From the NCBI RefSeq assembly GCF_001513975.1, contig NZ_KQ947987.1, positions 436,945 through 500,944 on the forward strand: a stretch of 64,000 nucleotides of DNA, in the 5' to 3' direction. The position numbers were made by a program, and so were the translations under genes. The notes beneath the pieces were generated by a model that did not search any database, was not told the origin of the DNA, and worked only from the letters and a program-made list of their open reading frames with translations. Below, in pieces: positions 39,798-48,246 of the stretch. Source of the stretch: Streptomyces curacoi (GTDB taxonomy: Bacteria; Actinomycetota; Actinomycetes; Streptomycetales; Streptomycetaceae). Position 1 is the stretch's first letter. Every line of letters begins with the position of its first letter.

Positions 39798-41036
39798 GTG
39801 GGCTCGGGAGGGCTGGAGTTGCCCCCTGGTGACGAGGGTCACGAGGGGAACTCCACAGACGTCCCGCCCGGCACGGTGTCCCTGGCCAGGCCGATGGAGA
39901 CGGGCTCCATCGGGCCGGAGCTGGACTGGGACACCGACGCCTGGCGCGAGGTTCGGACCCGCGCCCAGCGAGCCGGCCGGGCCTACATCTGGCTGAACCT
40001 CGTCGAGCAGCGGCTGCGCGCGGTCGTCGCGGCCGTGCTGCGCCCCATCTACGAGCCCGTCCACGGTGACGACTGGGTGGTGGCGGCGGCCGGACCGGCC
40101 GGCCAGGAGTGGGTCCAGCGCGCGGTCGCCGTACGCGAAGTCAGCCGCCGCAAGGGCTACTTGCTCGACCCGGCCGACGACAACGTCCTCAGCTTCCTCA
40201 CGCTGCCGCAGCTGCGCGAGCTGATGGTGCAGCACTGGCCGTGCTTCGAGCCCTATATCGACGACCGCCGGGACGTCGAACTCGCCCTGGACGAGCTTGA
40301 GGTGACCCGCAACGTCGTCTCACGCAACCGGGCCCTGTCCGAGGCCGTTTTAAACCAGGCCGAGCGGGCCTCGGCACGCCTGCTCGACATTCTCGGCGCG
40401 GGCGGCGACGTGCCGTCCGCGCGCCGGCTGCCCGTCGACGCGGTCGAGGACCTGGTGGGCGACCGGTACGCCGACGTGGTCGCCGTGCACCCCGACCGGG
40501 TCCGGCTGCTGCGCCAGTTCCCGGCCGAGGACATCTTCGGCGGCGCCCGCCGGCTCGACGCCATCGGCATCGGCCTCAACCTGCTCGTGCAGAACTTCTC
40601 CGGGCGGCGCCTGGTGCGGCTCGCCGAGTCCGGCTGCCGGGTGCGGCTGCTGTTCCTGAACCCGGCCTCCAGCGCGGTCAAACGGCGCGAGCGCGAACTC
40701 GGCATCAAGCGCGGCGAGCTGAGCCGCGCGGTCGAGATGAACATCCTGCACATGCGCCGGGTGCGGTCGCGGCTGCGGGACCCGGGCGCCTTCGAGATCC
40801 AGGTCTTCGACGAGACGCCCCGCTTCACGGCGTACCTCGTGGACGGCGACGGTTCCGACGGCGTCGCGGTCGTGCAGTCCTATCTGCGGCGGACACGGGG
40901 GCTGGAGGCGCCGGTCCTGGTGCTCCGCAACGGCAGCAGGGTGGTCAAGTCGGACGAGATCGACGAAGGCGGGCTTTTCCCCACATACCGCGAGGAGTTC
41001 GAGCTCATGTGGGCGGATTCGCGACCGGTGTCCTGA
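39798..41036 (+). CDS. SAV2148-family HEPN-domain protein
   Basis: A protein of 412 residues conserved in Streptomyces and annotated as SAV2148 family, HEPN domain. After a Gly/Pro-rich start (GSGGLELPPGDEGHEGN), helices at about 60-200 hold the HEPN part, with VTRNVVSRNRALSEAVLNQA including an Arg-Asn pair. The C-terminal part (SGRRLVRLAESGCRVRLLFL ... ELGIKRGELSRAVEMNIL) resembles the PLD-like DUF5919 fold. HEPN domains are often RNases in conflict or stress systems. Codon TTA occurs at 40350, so bldA may control it. The GTG at 39798 has GGAAGG upstream; the frame is open to 39756. Confidence 0.7.
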   Translation: MGSGGLELPPGDEGHEGNSTDVPPGTVSLARPMETGSIGPELDWDTDAWREVRTRAQRAGRAYIWLNLVEQRLRAVVAAVLRPIYEPVHGDDWVVAAAGPAGQEWVQRAVAVREVSRRKGYLLDPADDNVLSFLTLPQLRELMVQHWPCFEPYIDDRRDVELALDELEVTRNVVSRNRALSEAVLNQAERASARLLDILGAGGDVPSARRLPVDAVEDLVGDRYADVVAVHPDRVRLLRQFPAEDIFGGARRLDAIGIGLNLLVQNFSGRRLVRLAESGCRVRLLFLNPASSAVKRRERELGIKRGELSRAVEMNILHMRRVRSRLRDPGAFEIQVFDETPRFTAYLVDGDGSDGVAVVQSYLRRTRGLEAPVLVLRNGSRVVKSDEIDEGGLFPTYREEFELMWADSRPVS

Positions 41037-41138
41037 ACTGTTCCGGCGGGGAAGCGGAATGCGGTCCTCTGATTGTCAGTGGCCCATGGGAAGGTGGAGA
41101 CCACTGGGGGAACGCACCACCAAGAAGGGGGGCCGCCC

Positions 41139-41876
41139 ATGGGCTGGCACCGGGAGCTGCTGATCGGCTTCGACCTGGAGACGACCGGGACGGATCCGCG
41201 CGAGGCGCGCATCGTCACGGGGGCCGTGATCGAGGTCATGGACGGGCAACGCACAGGTCACAAGGAGTGGCTGGCGGATCCGGGCGTGGAGATCCCGGCC
41301 GACGCGGTGGCCGTGCACGGGATCAGCAACGAGCGCGCGGCCTCGGAGGGCCGCCCGGCCGACCAGGTGGCGGACGCCATCGCCGACGTCCTCGTGGCGT
41401 ACTGGAAGACGGGCGTGCCGGTCGTCGCCTACAACGCGGTCTTCGACCTGAGCCTGCTCTCCGCCGAGCTGTGGCGGTACGGCCTGCCGTCCCTGCGTGA
41501 CCGCCTGGGCGGCCTGGATCCCGCCCCGGTCATCGACCCGTACACCATCGACCGCTGGGCCGACCGCTACCGCCGCGGCAAGCGCAACCTCGAAGCGGTC
41601 TGCCGGGAGTACGGCATAGCCCTGGACTCCGCGCACGACGCCTCCGCCGACGCCCTCGCCGCGGCCCGCCTGGCCTGCGCGATAGCCACCCGCCACCCCA
41701 AGATCGCGGCCCTCGGCCCGGCGGAACTGCACCGCCGCCAGATCGACTGGTACGCCGATCAGGCGGCGGACTTCCAGAACTTCCTGCGCCGCAAGGGCGA
41801 CCCGGCCGCGGTCGTCGACGGGACATGGCCGCTGAGGGAGCCGGCGGGGGAGACGGTGGCGGGCGAGAAGGTCTGA
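41139..41876 (+). CDS. DEDDh-type 3'-5' exonuclease
   Basis: A 245-residue DnaQ-like exonuclease. ExoI motif LIGFDLETTGTDPREARIV (Asp and Glu), ExoII VVAYNAVFDLSLLSAEL (Asp), ExoIII SAHDASADALAAARLA (His and Asp). The C-terminal part (RRQIDWYADQAADFQNFLRR) is typical of the Streptomyces stand-alone group. The ATG at 41139 is preceded by AAGAAGGGGGG. It likely trims DNA or RNA 3' ends; a proofreading or oligoribonuclease role cannot be decided. Confidence 0.9.
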   Translation: MGWHRELLIGFDLETTGTDPREARIVTGAVIEVMDGQRTGHKEWLADPGVEIPADAVAVHGISNERAASEGRPADQVADAIADVLVAYWKTGVPVVAYNAVFDLSLLSAELWRYGLPSLRDRLGGLDPAPVIDPYTIDRWADRYRRGKRNLEAVCREYGIALDSAHDASADALAAARLACAIATRHPKIAALGPAELHRRQIDWYADQAADFQNFLRRKGDPAAVVDGTWPLREPAGETVAGEKV

Positions 41877-41923
41877 GGACCGCACGCGCGGGCCGCCGCC
41901 CCCGTCTCCGACAGCACCCTCCG

Positions 41924-42511
41924 TCACACCGCAGTCGAAGCCGAAGCCGCAGTCGAAGCCGAAGCCGAAGCCGAAGCCGAAGCCGAAGCCGACGGCTCCG
42001 GCTCCGACGCCGCAGCCGGCGACGCGATGCGCTCGACGCGGGGCTTGGCCAGCCGCTCGTAGTCGGCGCCCGAGATGAGCAGTGAGCGGTCGAGGCGGGC
42101 CGCGTTGAAGTACAGCTTCGGCTGGGCCACCACGTCCGGGTCGGCGACCAGTTCGAGGTCGGGGTCGAAGCTGAACGGCAGGACGGTGCCGGGGACGGCA
42201 CGGGCCAGCCGCTCGGCGGTCTCCGGATCGCTGAAGCCGACATAGCGGGCGGCGAACAGCGACCGGACGGCGTCCAGGTCCACCCGCCGGTCCCCAGGGA
42301 CGACCGCGAGGACATGGCGGGTGGTGCGGCGGTCCACCTTGACCCGCAGCACGATGCACTTCGCGGCCTCCGAGGCCGGGTGCCCGCGCAGCGCACACAC
42401 GGCCTCGGTGGCTCCTTCGGGCTCGTGGTCGATGAGCCGGTAGTCGACGCCGGCGGAGTCGAGCAGGGCGATCAGGTGGTCGTGAGTGTCGTGGAGGACG
42501 CGGTCGGGCAT
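41924..42511 (-). CDS. YbaK/EbsC-family aminoacyl-tRNA deacylase with repeat-expanded C-terminus
   Basis: A 195-residue protein of the YbaK/ProX editing family, which hydrolyses mischarged tRNAs (for example Cys-tRNA-Pro). Conserved features: VDYRLIDHEPEGATEAVCAL, EAAKCIVLRVKVDRRTTRHV (catalytic Lys region), VDLDAVRSLFAARYVGFSD and GTVLPFSFDPDLELVADPDV. The last 27 residues are Ser/Ala/Pro-rich (SEPEPSASASASAS), encoded by GGCTTC hexamer repeats. It overlaps the 3' end of the EamA gene by 40 bp and is probably translated from the same mRNA. The start at 42511 begins MPDRVLHDTHDHL. Confidence 0.85.
   Translation of the reverse strand: MPDRVLHDTHDHLIALLDSAGVDYRLIDHEPEGATEAVCALRGHPASEAAKCIVLRVKVDRRTTRHVLAVVPGDRRVDLDAVRSLFAARYVGFSDPETAERLARAVPGTVLPFSFDPDLELVADPDVVAQPKLYFNAARLDRSLLISGADYERLAKPRVERIASPAAASEPEPSASASASASASASTAASASTAV
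41937..41990. repeat. GAAGCC hexanucleotide microsatellite inside ybaK-like gene
   Basis: Two GAAGCC units (41937-41948), an interruption GCAGTC (41949-41954), then six perfect GAAGCC units (41955-41990). On the coding (minus) strand each unit is GGCTTC read as Ala-Ser or a shifted equivalent. The repeat is in frame, so slippage changes protein length without frameshifting. Confidence 0.8.
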
Positions 42512-43440
42512 ACGGAGTCCTTGTCGAGGGGGTGGGGCGAGGGGAGTGGGGGTCGTGGTGCGGTCCGGTGCGTGCGTTCCACCGTCTGCCCCCAGTACGT
42601 GCCGGCGACCATCAGGGCCGCCCCGAGGCCGGTGAGCGGCGTGAGGTGTTCGCCGCCGAGGGCCACACCGATCGCGACGGCCCAGACCGGCTCCGTGCCC
42701 AACAGCAGGCTGGCCCGGCTGGCGGAGGTGCGCTGCACGGCCCAGGTCTGGGCCAGGAAGGCGAACACACTGCAGAACAGGGCGAGATACAGCAGCTGGG
42801 CCCAGGTCGCCGGGTCCGCGTGGACCAGCGTCGGCAGGTCGAGGGCGGCCATCGGCAGGAACAGGGCAGTGCCGACGAGGGTCTGCACGGTCGTCAGGTG
42901 CAGCGGGCGGATCGCCCGCCCGGTGGTGAGGCGGCCGACGAGCGCGACATGCGCGGCCCGGATCAGCGCGGCGCCGAGCATCAGCAGATCGCCGAGGCGT
43001 GGCGCCTGGAAGCCGTTGCCGGACATCAGCAGTCCGATGGCGAGGACGCACACTCCGGTCGCGGCGAAGAAGGAGACGGGCAGTGCGCCGCGGTGGCCGC
43101 CGCGGTCGAGGAGCGGGGTGAGGACGATGGTCAGGCTGATGATGAGCCCGGCGTTGGCGGCGCTGGTGTGGGCGACGCCGTACGTCTCCACGACCAGAAC
43201 CGCGGCCTGGGTCACCCCCAGGAGCAGACCGGCGCGCAGTTCGTCGCGCGTCCACCGGCGCGGCCCGTGCCTCCCGGCGGCGACCACCCCGAGACAGGCC
43301 AGCGCGGACAGGGCGTAGCGGGCGAACAGCACCAGCAGGACGGGGAGCGCGGCAGTGGCCGTCTGGGTCGACAGATAGCTGGAGCCCCAGACGAGCGCGA
43401 CAAGGAGGAGTACCGCATCGGTACGGCGTACGTCGGACAC
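42472..43440 (-). CDS. EamA/RhaT-family (DMT) transporter
   Basis: A 322-residue membrane exporter with about ten TM helices in two EamA repeats. Visible: TDAVLLLVALVWGSSYLSTQ and YALSALACLGVVA in repeat 1; LMLGAALIRAAHVALVGRL, LYLALFCSVFAFLAQTWAV and ASRASLLLGTEPVWAVAIGV in repeat 2. Probable metabolite efflux. The GTG at 43440 (SDVRRTD) fits the family start, though SD is weak. It is divergent from a damaged LysR gene, with an AT-rich palindrome between them, and overlaps the ybaK-like gene downstream. Confidence 0.88.
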   Translation of the reverse strand: MSDVRRTDAVLLLVALVWGSSYLSTQTATAALPVLLVLFARYALSALACLGVVAAGRHGPRRWTRDELRAGLLLGVTQAAVLVVETYGVAHTSAANAGLIISLTIVLTPLLDRGGHRGALPVSFFAATGVCVLAIGLLMSGNGFQAPRLGDLLMLGAALIRAAHVALVGRLTTGRAIRPLHLTTVQTLVGTALFLPMAALDLPTLVHADPATWAQLLYLALFCSVFAFLAQTWAVQRTSASRASLLLGTEPVWAVAIGVALGGEHLTPLTGLGAALMVAGTYWGQTVERTHRTAPRPPLPSPHPLDKDSVCPTASSTTLTTT

Positions 43441-43489
43441 GGGCCTACGGTGCACCGGCGACGTCCCTGAAGCCCAGTACCACTTCCTA

Positions 43490-43501
43490 AAATGATCATT
43501 T
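43490..43501. promoter_or_regulatory. 12-bp perfect AT-rich palindrome in the EamA/LysR gap
   Basis: AAATGATCATTT, a perfect 12-bp palindrome in an AT-rich patch within GC-rich DNA, 32 bp before the LysR ATG and 50 bp before the EamA GTG. The position fits a divergent regulator operator or overlapping -10 elements. Confidence 0.5.
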
Positions 43502-43532
43502 AGAAGTCCTACATCGTCCCTAGACTGCGGCA

Positions 43533-44072
43533 ATGGACGAACGACAGCTGAGGATCCTGCGGGAGCTCGGCGAACTGGGCAGTGTCACGGCGGTCGCCGA
43601 GGCGCTGCTGGTGACGCCGTCGGCGATCTCCCAGCAGCTGCGGCTGCTGCAGCGCGCGATCCCCGTGCCGCTCACCGAGCGTCAGGGGCGACGGCTGGTC
43701 CTCACCGACGCCGGACAGGCGCTGGCGGGCGCGGCCGTCGAGGTGGAGACGGCGCTCGCGCGGGCGCGGCATCAGGGCGATGCCCCCGCCGGCCGCCGCC
43801 TGCCTCTGGTCCACCGCATCAACGAGTTCGCGGTGGTGGCCGAGGTCGTGGCGGCCGGCGGGGGCATCGCCCTGATGCCGCGCTTGACGATGCGCCCGCA
43901 TCCGGAGCTGGTACTGCGACCGCTCAGCGGAGTGCAGGCGCGACGGCACATCGACGCCCTGTACCGCCCCGAGCGCACGGCCCGCGCGGCGGTCCGCACG
44001 GTCCTGACGGAGCTGCGCCGAATCGCGCGCAGCATCCAGCACAGGGAAGGAGACGACCGGGCAACGTCCTGA
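43533..44072 (+). CDS. LysR-family regulator with internal in-frame deletion
   Basis: A 179-residue product instead of about 290. The HTH is intact (ERQLRILRELGELGSVTAVA ... VTPSAISQQLRLLQRA) through EVETALARARH. The chain then jumps to the C-terminal end of the effector domain (VHRINEFAVVAEVVAAGGGI then ALMPRLTMRP), losing about 110 residues, with the insert QGDAPAGRRLPL at the junction. That insert is coded by the left arm of a 34-bp perfect inverted repeat whose right arm is the native GGGIALMP region. The frame stays open. The protein may still bind DNA but should not sense its effector. Divergent from the EamA exporter, its likely target. Confidence 0.75.
   Translation: MDERQLRILRELGELGSVTAVAEALLVTPSAISQQLRLLQRAIPVPLTERQGRRLVLTDAGQALAGAAVEVETALARARHQGDAPAGRRLPLVHRINEFAVVAEVVAAGGGIALMPRLTMRPHPELVLRPLSGVQARRHIDALYRPERTARAAVRTVLTELRRIARSIQHREGDDRATS
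43764..43883. repeat. 34-bp perfect inverted repeat inside the truncated LysR gene
   Basis: Left arm 43764-43797 and right arm 43850-43883 are exact reverse complements (34 bp), separated by 52 bp. The right arm encodes native LysR sequence; the left arm is an inverted copy placed at the deletion junction. This pattern fits template switching or fold-back repair. An assembly artefact is the alternative. Confidence 0.85.
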
Positions 44073-44151
44073 AGGGACGCGGGGAACCGCGCGACGAGCC
44101 CCATGGGACCCGAAGCCGCCCCACCACGGGAAAGCCCCCCTCCTCAGGCGC

Positions 44152-45015
44152 TCAGAACGAATACCACCGCACCGCCTCGTCCCCGTTCCGCAGCGACGCC
44201 ACCCGTCGCTCGAACTCGGCCAGCGCCTTCGGGTTGGTCGGGGCGTGTTGAGCGACCCACGCGCAGCTGGCCGTCTCGCGGGCGCCACGCAGCACATCGC
44301 AGCCCTCCCACTCGCGCACGTCCCAACCGTACGTCTCGGTGAAGGAGTCGTAGGCCTCGGCGGGAAGGCCGTAGCGGTCGCGCGAGAGAACCATGACGAC
44401 CAGATCATGCTCGCGCAGGTCCGCCGAGAAGGTCTCCAGGTCGACGAGAACCGGTCCGTCCGGCCCCACGTGGACGTTGCGCGGAAGCGCGTCCCCATGA
44501 ATCGGCCCCGGCGTCAGACGCGGCGTCAACGCGGCCGCAGCCGCCGCGAAGCCGTCCCGCCGCTCCCGCAGATACGCCGCGTCGGCCGGATCGACGGCAT
44601 CCCCCGCCAGCCGCAGCCACCGCTCCACGCCGCCCAGCAACTCACGCGGCGGCAGCGTGAAGGAGGGCGCCGGCAGCGCGTGCACGACCCGTAGCAGTTC
44701 GGCCAAATCCCGTGGTTCGGCGGGCCGTACCGGATCGGGCAGCCGATGCCACACGGTCACCGGGTGCCCCTCCACCAGCAGCGCGTCCGTCTCGGCGGCC
44801 CGCACCGCCGGTACGCCCGCCTCGGCCAGCCACACCGCGATGTCCAGTTCGCGCCGCGCCCGGCCGATGAGCTCGGCGTCGCGGCCCACCTTGACGACCA
44901 GGTCACCGGCGGCGAACACCGCGTTCTCACCCAGGGCGAGCAGCCGCGCGTTCCGCGCCGGACCGGGCAGTACGCCTGCCGCGGCCAGTACGTCCCGCGC
45001 CTGTGCCTCGTCCAT
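44152..45015 (-). CDS. Aminoglycoside phosphotransferase-family kinase
   Basis: A 287-residue APH-fold kinase with an intact active site: N-lobe Lys in GDLVVKVGRD, catalytic loop GPIHGDALPRNVHV (HGDxxxxN), and metal Asp in VLVDLETFSADL. C-terminal helices (SFTETYGWDVREWEG, RETASCAWVAQHA) match the Streptomyces 'phosphotransferase family' type. The substrate could be an aminoglycoside, a macrolide or a small metabolite; no resistance phenotype can be inferred. ATG at 45015. Divergent from the sugar ABC operon. Confidence 0.85.
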   Translation of the reverse strand: MDEAQARDVLAAAGVLPGPARNARLLALGENAVFAAGDLVVKVGRDAELIGRARRELDIAVWLAEAGVPAVRAAETDALLVEGHPVTVWHRLPDPVRPAEPRDLAELLRVVHALPAPSFTLPPRELLGGVERWLRLAGDAVDPADAAYLRERRDGFAAAAAALTPRLTPGPIHGDALPRNVHVGPDGPVLVDLETFSADLREHDLVVMVLSRDRYGLPAEAYDSFTETYGWDVREWEGCDVLRGARETASCAWVAQHAPTNPKALAEFERRVASLRNGDEAVRWYSF

Positions 45016-45200
45016 CGTCCGCCTCCGTGTCGCGCCCGGCCTGGTGCCGTGTCATCCGCACCTATGGCGTCGAGTTCCCGCCATCCGCCGGCCAGTGTCG
45101 CATTCCCACAGGTCGGACCATGTGCCCGCGGCCTTGACGGGGCACTGCGCCTTCACGACCATGACGGGGCCCACCCGAGCCGTGCAAAGGGGCTGATTCC

Positions 45201-46136
45201 GTGACAACGGTGACCGAGGCGGAGAGGCCGGTGAGACGCACGCCGGGCGGCAGGAGGCAGCGGCGCGTCATGGAGCACGGCGCCTGGTTCCTCGTACTCC
45301 CCGCCCTGATCCCCATTCTCGTCCTCAGCGTCGGCCCACTGCTCTACGGAGTCCTGCTGGCCTTCACCGACGCCCAGTCCGGACGGACCCAGCCCACCCA
45401 GTGGATCGGCGGTCTCAACTTCCGGGACCTGCTGCACGACACGCTGTTCTGGGAGTCGTTCCGGATCGGCCTGGTCTGGGCCGTCGGGGTGACCGTGCCG
45501 CAGTTCCTGCTGGCGCTCGGCCTCGCCCTCCTCCTCAACCAGGATCTGCGCCTCAGATGGCTGGCCCGCGCCCTCGCGATCGTCCCGTGGGCCATGCCCG
45601 AAGTCGTCGTCGGCGTGATGTGGCGGCTGGTCTACAACCCCGACGCGGGCATCCTCAACGAGACGATCCGCGACCTGGGCCTCGGTGACGGCCGCGACTG
45701 GCTCAGCGGGCTCGCCACCGCCCTGCCCGCCGTCATCGTGGTGGGCATCTGGGCCGGGATGCCGACCACGACGGTCGCCCTGCTCGCCGGCCTGCAGAAC
45801 ACCCCGCGCGAACTGCATGAGGCGGCCGCCGTGGACGGCGCCGGCGCCTGGCGCCGCTTCCGCACGGTCACCTGGCCCGCGATCAGACCCGTCGCCCTCT
45901 CCATCACGGCACTCAACCTGATCTGGAACTTCAACTCCTTCGCCCTGGTGTACGTGCTGACCAGCGGCGGCCCCGGCGGCCGTACCCGGCTGCCCATGCT
46001 CTTCGCCTACGAAGAGGCCTTCCGCTACGGGCAGTTCGGCTACGCGGCGGCGATGGGATGCGTGATGGTCGCGGTGATCTCGATACTCCTGGCCGTCTTC
46101 CTGGCCGGCCGGCTCAGGGGAGGTGACCACGCATGA
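45201..46136 (+). CDS. Sugar ABC transporter permease (MalF type)
   Basis: A 311-residue membrane permease with six TM helices. FLVLPALIPILVLSVGPLLY is the usual first helix and ELHEAAAVDGAGAWRRFRTV is the EAA loop that contacts the ATPase. It ends GRLRGGDHA. GTG start with AAGGGG upstream. First gene of a three-gene operon; the next gene starts within its stop region (4-bp ATGA overlap). The operon has no ATPase gene; in Streptomyces such importers share the ATPase MsiK. Confidence 0.92.
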   Translation: MTTVTEAERPVRRTPGGRRQRRVMEHGAWFLVLPALIPILVLSVGPLLYGVLLAFTDAQSGRTQPTQWIGGLNFRDLLHDTLFWESFRIGLVWAVGVTVPQFLLALGLALLLNQDLRLRWLARALAIVPWAMPEVVVGVMWRLVYNPDAGILNETIRDLGLGDGRDWLSGLATALPAVIVVGIWAGMPTTTVALLAGLQNTPRELHEAAAVDGAGAWRRFRTVTWPAIRPVALSITALNLIWNFNSFALVYVLTSGGPGGRTRLPMLFAYEEAFRYGQFGYAAAMGCVMVAVISILLAVFLAGRLRGGDHA

Positions 46137-46966
46137 GGACCAGCCGGACCGGTCGCGCCGGACAGTACCTCGCCCTGCTCGCCTACCTCCTCTTCCTCGC
46201 CTTCCCCTTCCTCTGGCTGGTCTCCACCGCCTTCAAACCGCCCCGCGAGCTGGGCAGCCTGCACCCCACCTGGATCCCGAAGGACCCCACACTCGCCAAC
46301 TTCCGCCAGGCCTTCGACGAACAGCCCCTGCTGCACGCCGCCCTCAACTCCCTGGTCGCCGCGCTCGGCGCCGCCCTGATCGCCGTACTGCTGGCGACCC
46401 CGATGGCGTACGTCATGGCCCGTCGGCGCACCCCGCTCGCGCGCGCGGCGACCGGCTGGGTCGTCGTCAGCCAGGCGTTCCCGCTCGTGCTGCTGATCAT
46501 CCCGCTGTTCCTGGTGCTGAAGAACCTGCGGCTGATCAACTCGGTGCCGGGGCTGGTCATGGTGTACGTCGTGTGGGCGCTGCCGTTCGCGCTGTGGATG
46601 CTCGTGGGGTATGTACGGGCGGTTCCGGCGGAGTTGGAGGAGGCGGCGGCCGTCGACGGGGCCGGGCGGCTGCGGACGCTGGTGTCGGTGACCGCGCCGC
46701 TGCTGGCGCCGGGCATCGTGGCGACGGCGCTGTTCGCGTTCGTCACGGCGTGGAACGAGTTCTTCTTCGCGCTCGTTCTGCTGAAGACGCCGGAGAAGCA
46801 GACCCTGCCGGTGGTCCTCACGCACTTCATCGGCGCGGAGGGCGTCGCCGACCTCGGCCCGCTGGCCGCCGCCGCGTTCCTCGCGACGCTGCCCTCGCTG
46901 GTGGTGTTCGCGGTCATCCAGCGGCGGATCACGGGCGGGATGCTCGCCGGGGCGGTGAAGAGCTGA
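46133..46966 (+). CDS. Sugar ABC transporter permease (MalG type)
   Basis: A 277-residue partner permease, six TM helices. LFLAFPFLWLVSTAFKPPRE near the start and ELEEAAAVDGAGRLRTLVSV (EAA loop) are the CUT1-family signatures. It ends RRITGGMLAGAVKS, also typical of MalG-type permeases. The ATG overlaps the MalF stop (ATGA), and its TGA overlaps the ATG of the binding-protein gene (TGATG). Confidence 0.92.
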   Translation: MRTSRTGRAGQYLALLAYLLFLAFPFLWLVSTAFKPPRELGSLHPTWIPKDPTLANFRQAFDEQPLLHAALNSLVAALGAALIAVLLATPMAYVMARRRTPLARAATGWVVVSQAFPLVLLIIPLFLVLKNLRLINSVPGLVMVYVVWALPFALWMLVGYVRAVPAELEEAAAVDGAGRLRTLVSVTAPLLAPGIVATALFAFVTAWNEFFFALVLLKTPEKQTLPVVLTHFIGAEGVADLGPLAAAAFLATLPSLVVFAVIQRRITGGMLAGAVKS

Positions 46967-48246
46967 TGCGGAGGAGCTGGTTCATCACCGCGGTCCTGGT
47001 CCTGCTGCTCACGAGCTGCACCGGCGGCACCCGGGAGAGCGACGACGGCACGGTCACCCTGCGCTTCCAGTCCCTGGCCTGGCAGGAAGAGTCCGTCGAG
47101 GTCAACAAGGAGCTGGTGAAGGAGTGGAACGCGACCCACCCGGACGTCAAGGTCGAGTACGTCCAGGGCAGCTGGGACAGCGTCCACGACCAGCTGCTCA
47201 CCTCCTTCGAGGGCGGCGAGGCCCCGGACATCATCCACGACGCCTCGGACGACCTCGCGGACTTCGCCTACGGCGGCTACCTCGCCGACCTGACCGACCT
47301 GCTGCCCGAGCGGCTCAAGGCGGACATCCCGCAGCACAGCTGGGAGACGGCGACCTTCGGCGACGGAATCTACGGTGTGCCCTTCCTGCAGGAGCCCCGG
47401 GTGCTCATCGCCAACGCGACATGGCTGAAGGAGTCCGGCGTACGCATCCCGACGCCGGACAGGCCCTGGAGCTGGCCGGAGTTCCGGCGGATCACCGACG
47501 CGCTCAGCGGCGACGGCAAGTACGGCGTCGCCTGGCCGCTGAAGGAACCCGTCTCGGCCACGCTCAACCTGTCCCTGTCGGCGGGCGGACAGCTGTTCCA
47601 CCGGGACGCCGACGGCAAGGTGACGATCAGGTTCGAGGCGGGCGACCAGGTCGTCCCGCGCACCATCCACGACCAGGCCAACACCGACCGCAGCGCCTCG
47701 CCCACCACGCTGGGCAGCGGCGGCTCGGACACCCTGCCCGGCTTCTTCGGCGGCAGATACGCGATGGTCCCGCTCGGCTTCTCCTACCGCCAGCAGATCG
47801 TGCAGCAGGCACCGAAGGGCTTCGACTGGCAGGTGCTGCCCGCCCCGGCCGGCCCCGGCGGGCTCGCCCAGGGCGTCAGCCCGCAGACGTTGTCCATCGC
47901 CGAGGACAGCCCGCACCAGCAGGAGGCGGCGCGGTTCATCGACTTCCTGCTGCGGCCGCAGAACATGGTCCGGCTCGCCCTCGGCGACTGGATGCTGCCC
48001 ACCGGCACCCAGGCGCTGAAGGACCCGGCCCTGCACACGGCGGAGCACGACTGGGCCACCGGCACCGCCCTCGCCGGACATCTGCGCCCGGCGCCCGCCC
48101 AGTCCGTCCGCGGCTACCCCGAGTGGAAGGACAAGGTGGCGACCCCGGCGTTCCAGGAGTACTACAGCGGGGCGATCGGACTCGGCGAACTGCGCGAGCG
48201 GCTGGAGGAGGACGGGGACCTGGTGCTGGCGAGATACCAGCGCTGA
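46966..48246 (+). CDS. Sugar ABC transporter substrate-binding lipoprotein
   Basis: A 426-residue CUT1-type solute-binding lipoprotein (family 1). Signal FITAVLVLLLTSC with Cys16-17 as the lipid site; core VTLRFQSLAWQEESVEVNKE, GGEAPDIIHDASDDLADFAY, GDGIYGVPFLQEPRVLIANA and FFGGRYAMVPLGFSYRQQIV. Its position last in the operon is unusual, since binding proteins normally lead. The ligand is probably an oligosaccharide, not identifiable. Its stop codon is embedded in an 18-bp tandem repeat. Confidence 0.9.
   Translation: MRRSWFITAVLVLLLTSCTGGTRESDDGTVTLRFQSLAWQEESVEVNKELVKEWNATHPDVKVEYVQGSWDSVHDQLLTSFEGGEAPDIIHDASDDLADFAYGGYLADLTDLLPERLKADIPQHSWETATFGDGIYGVPFLQEPRVLIANATWLKESGVRIPTPDRPWSWPEFRRITDALSGDGKYGVAWPLKEPVSATLNLSLSAGGQLFHRDADGKVTIRFEAGDQVVPRTIHDQANTDRSASPTTLGSGGSDTLPGFFGGRYAMVPLGFSYRQQIVQQAPKGFDWQVLPAPAGPGGLAQGVSPQTLSIAEDSPHQQEAARFIDFLLRPQNMVRLALGDWMLPTGTQALKDPALHTAEHDWATGTALAGHLRPAPAQSVRGYPEWKDKVATPAFQEYYSGAIGLGELRERLEEDGDLVLARYQR

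Noticed and set aside
41937..41990. CRISPR-like repeat array
   Set aside because: Contiguous 6-bp units without spacers, inside a coding region; a microsatellite.
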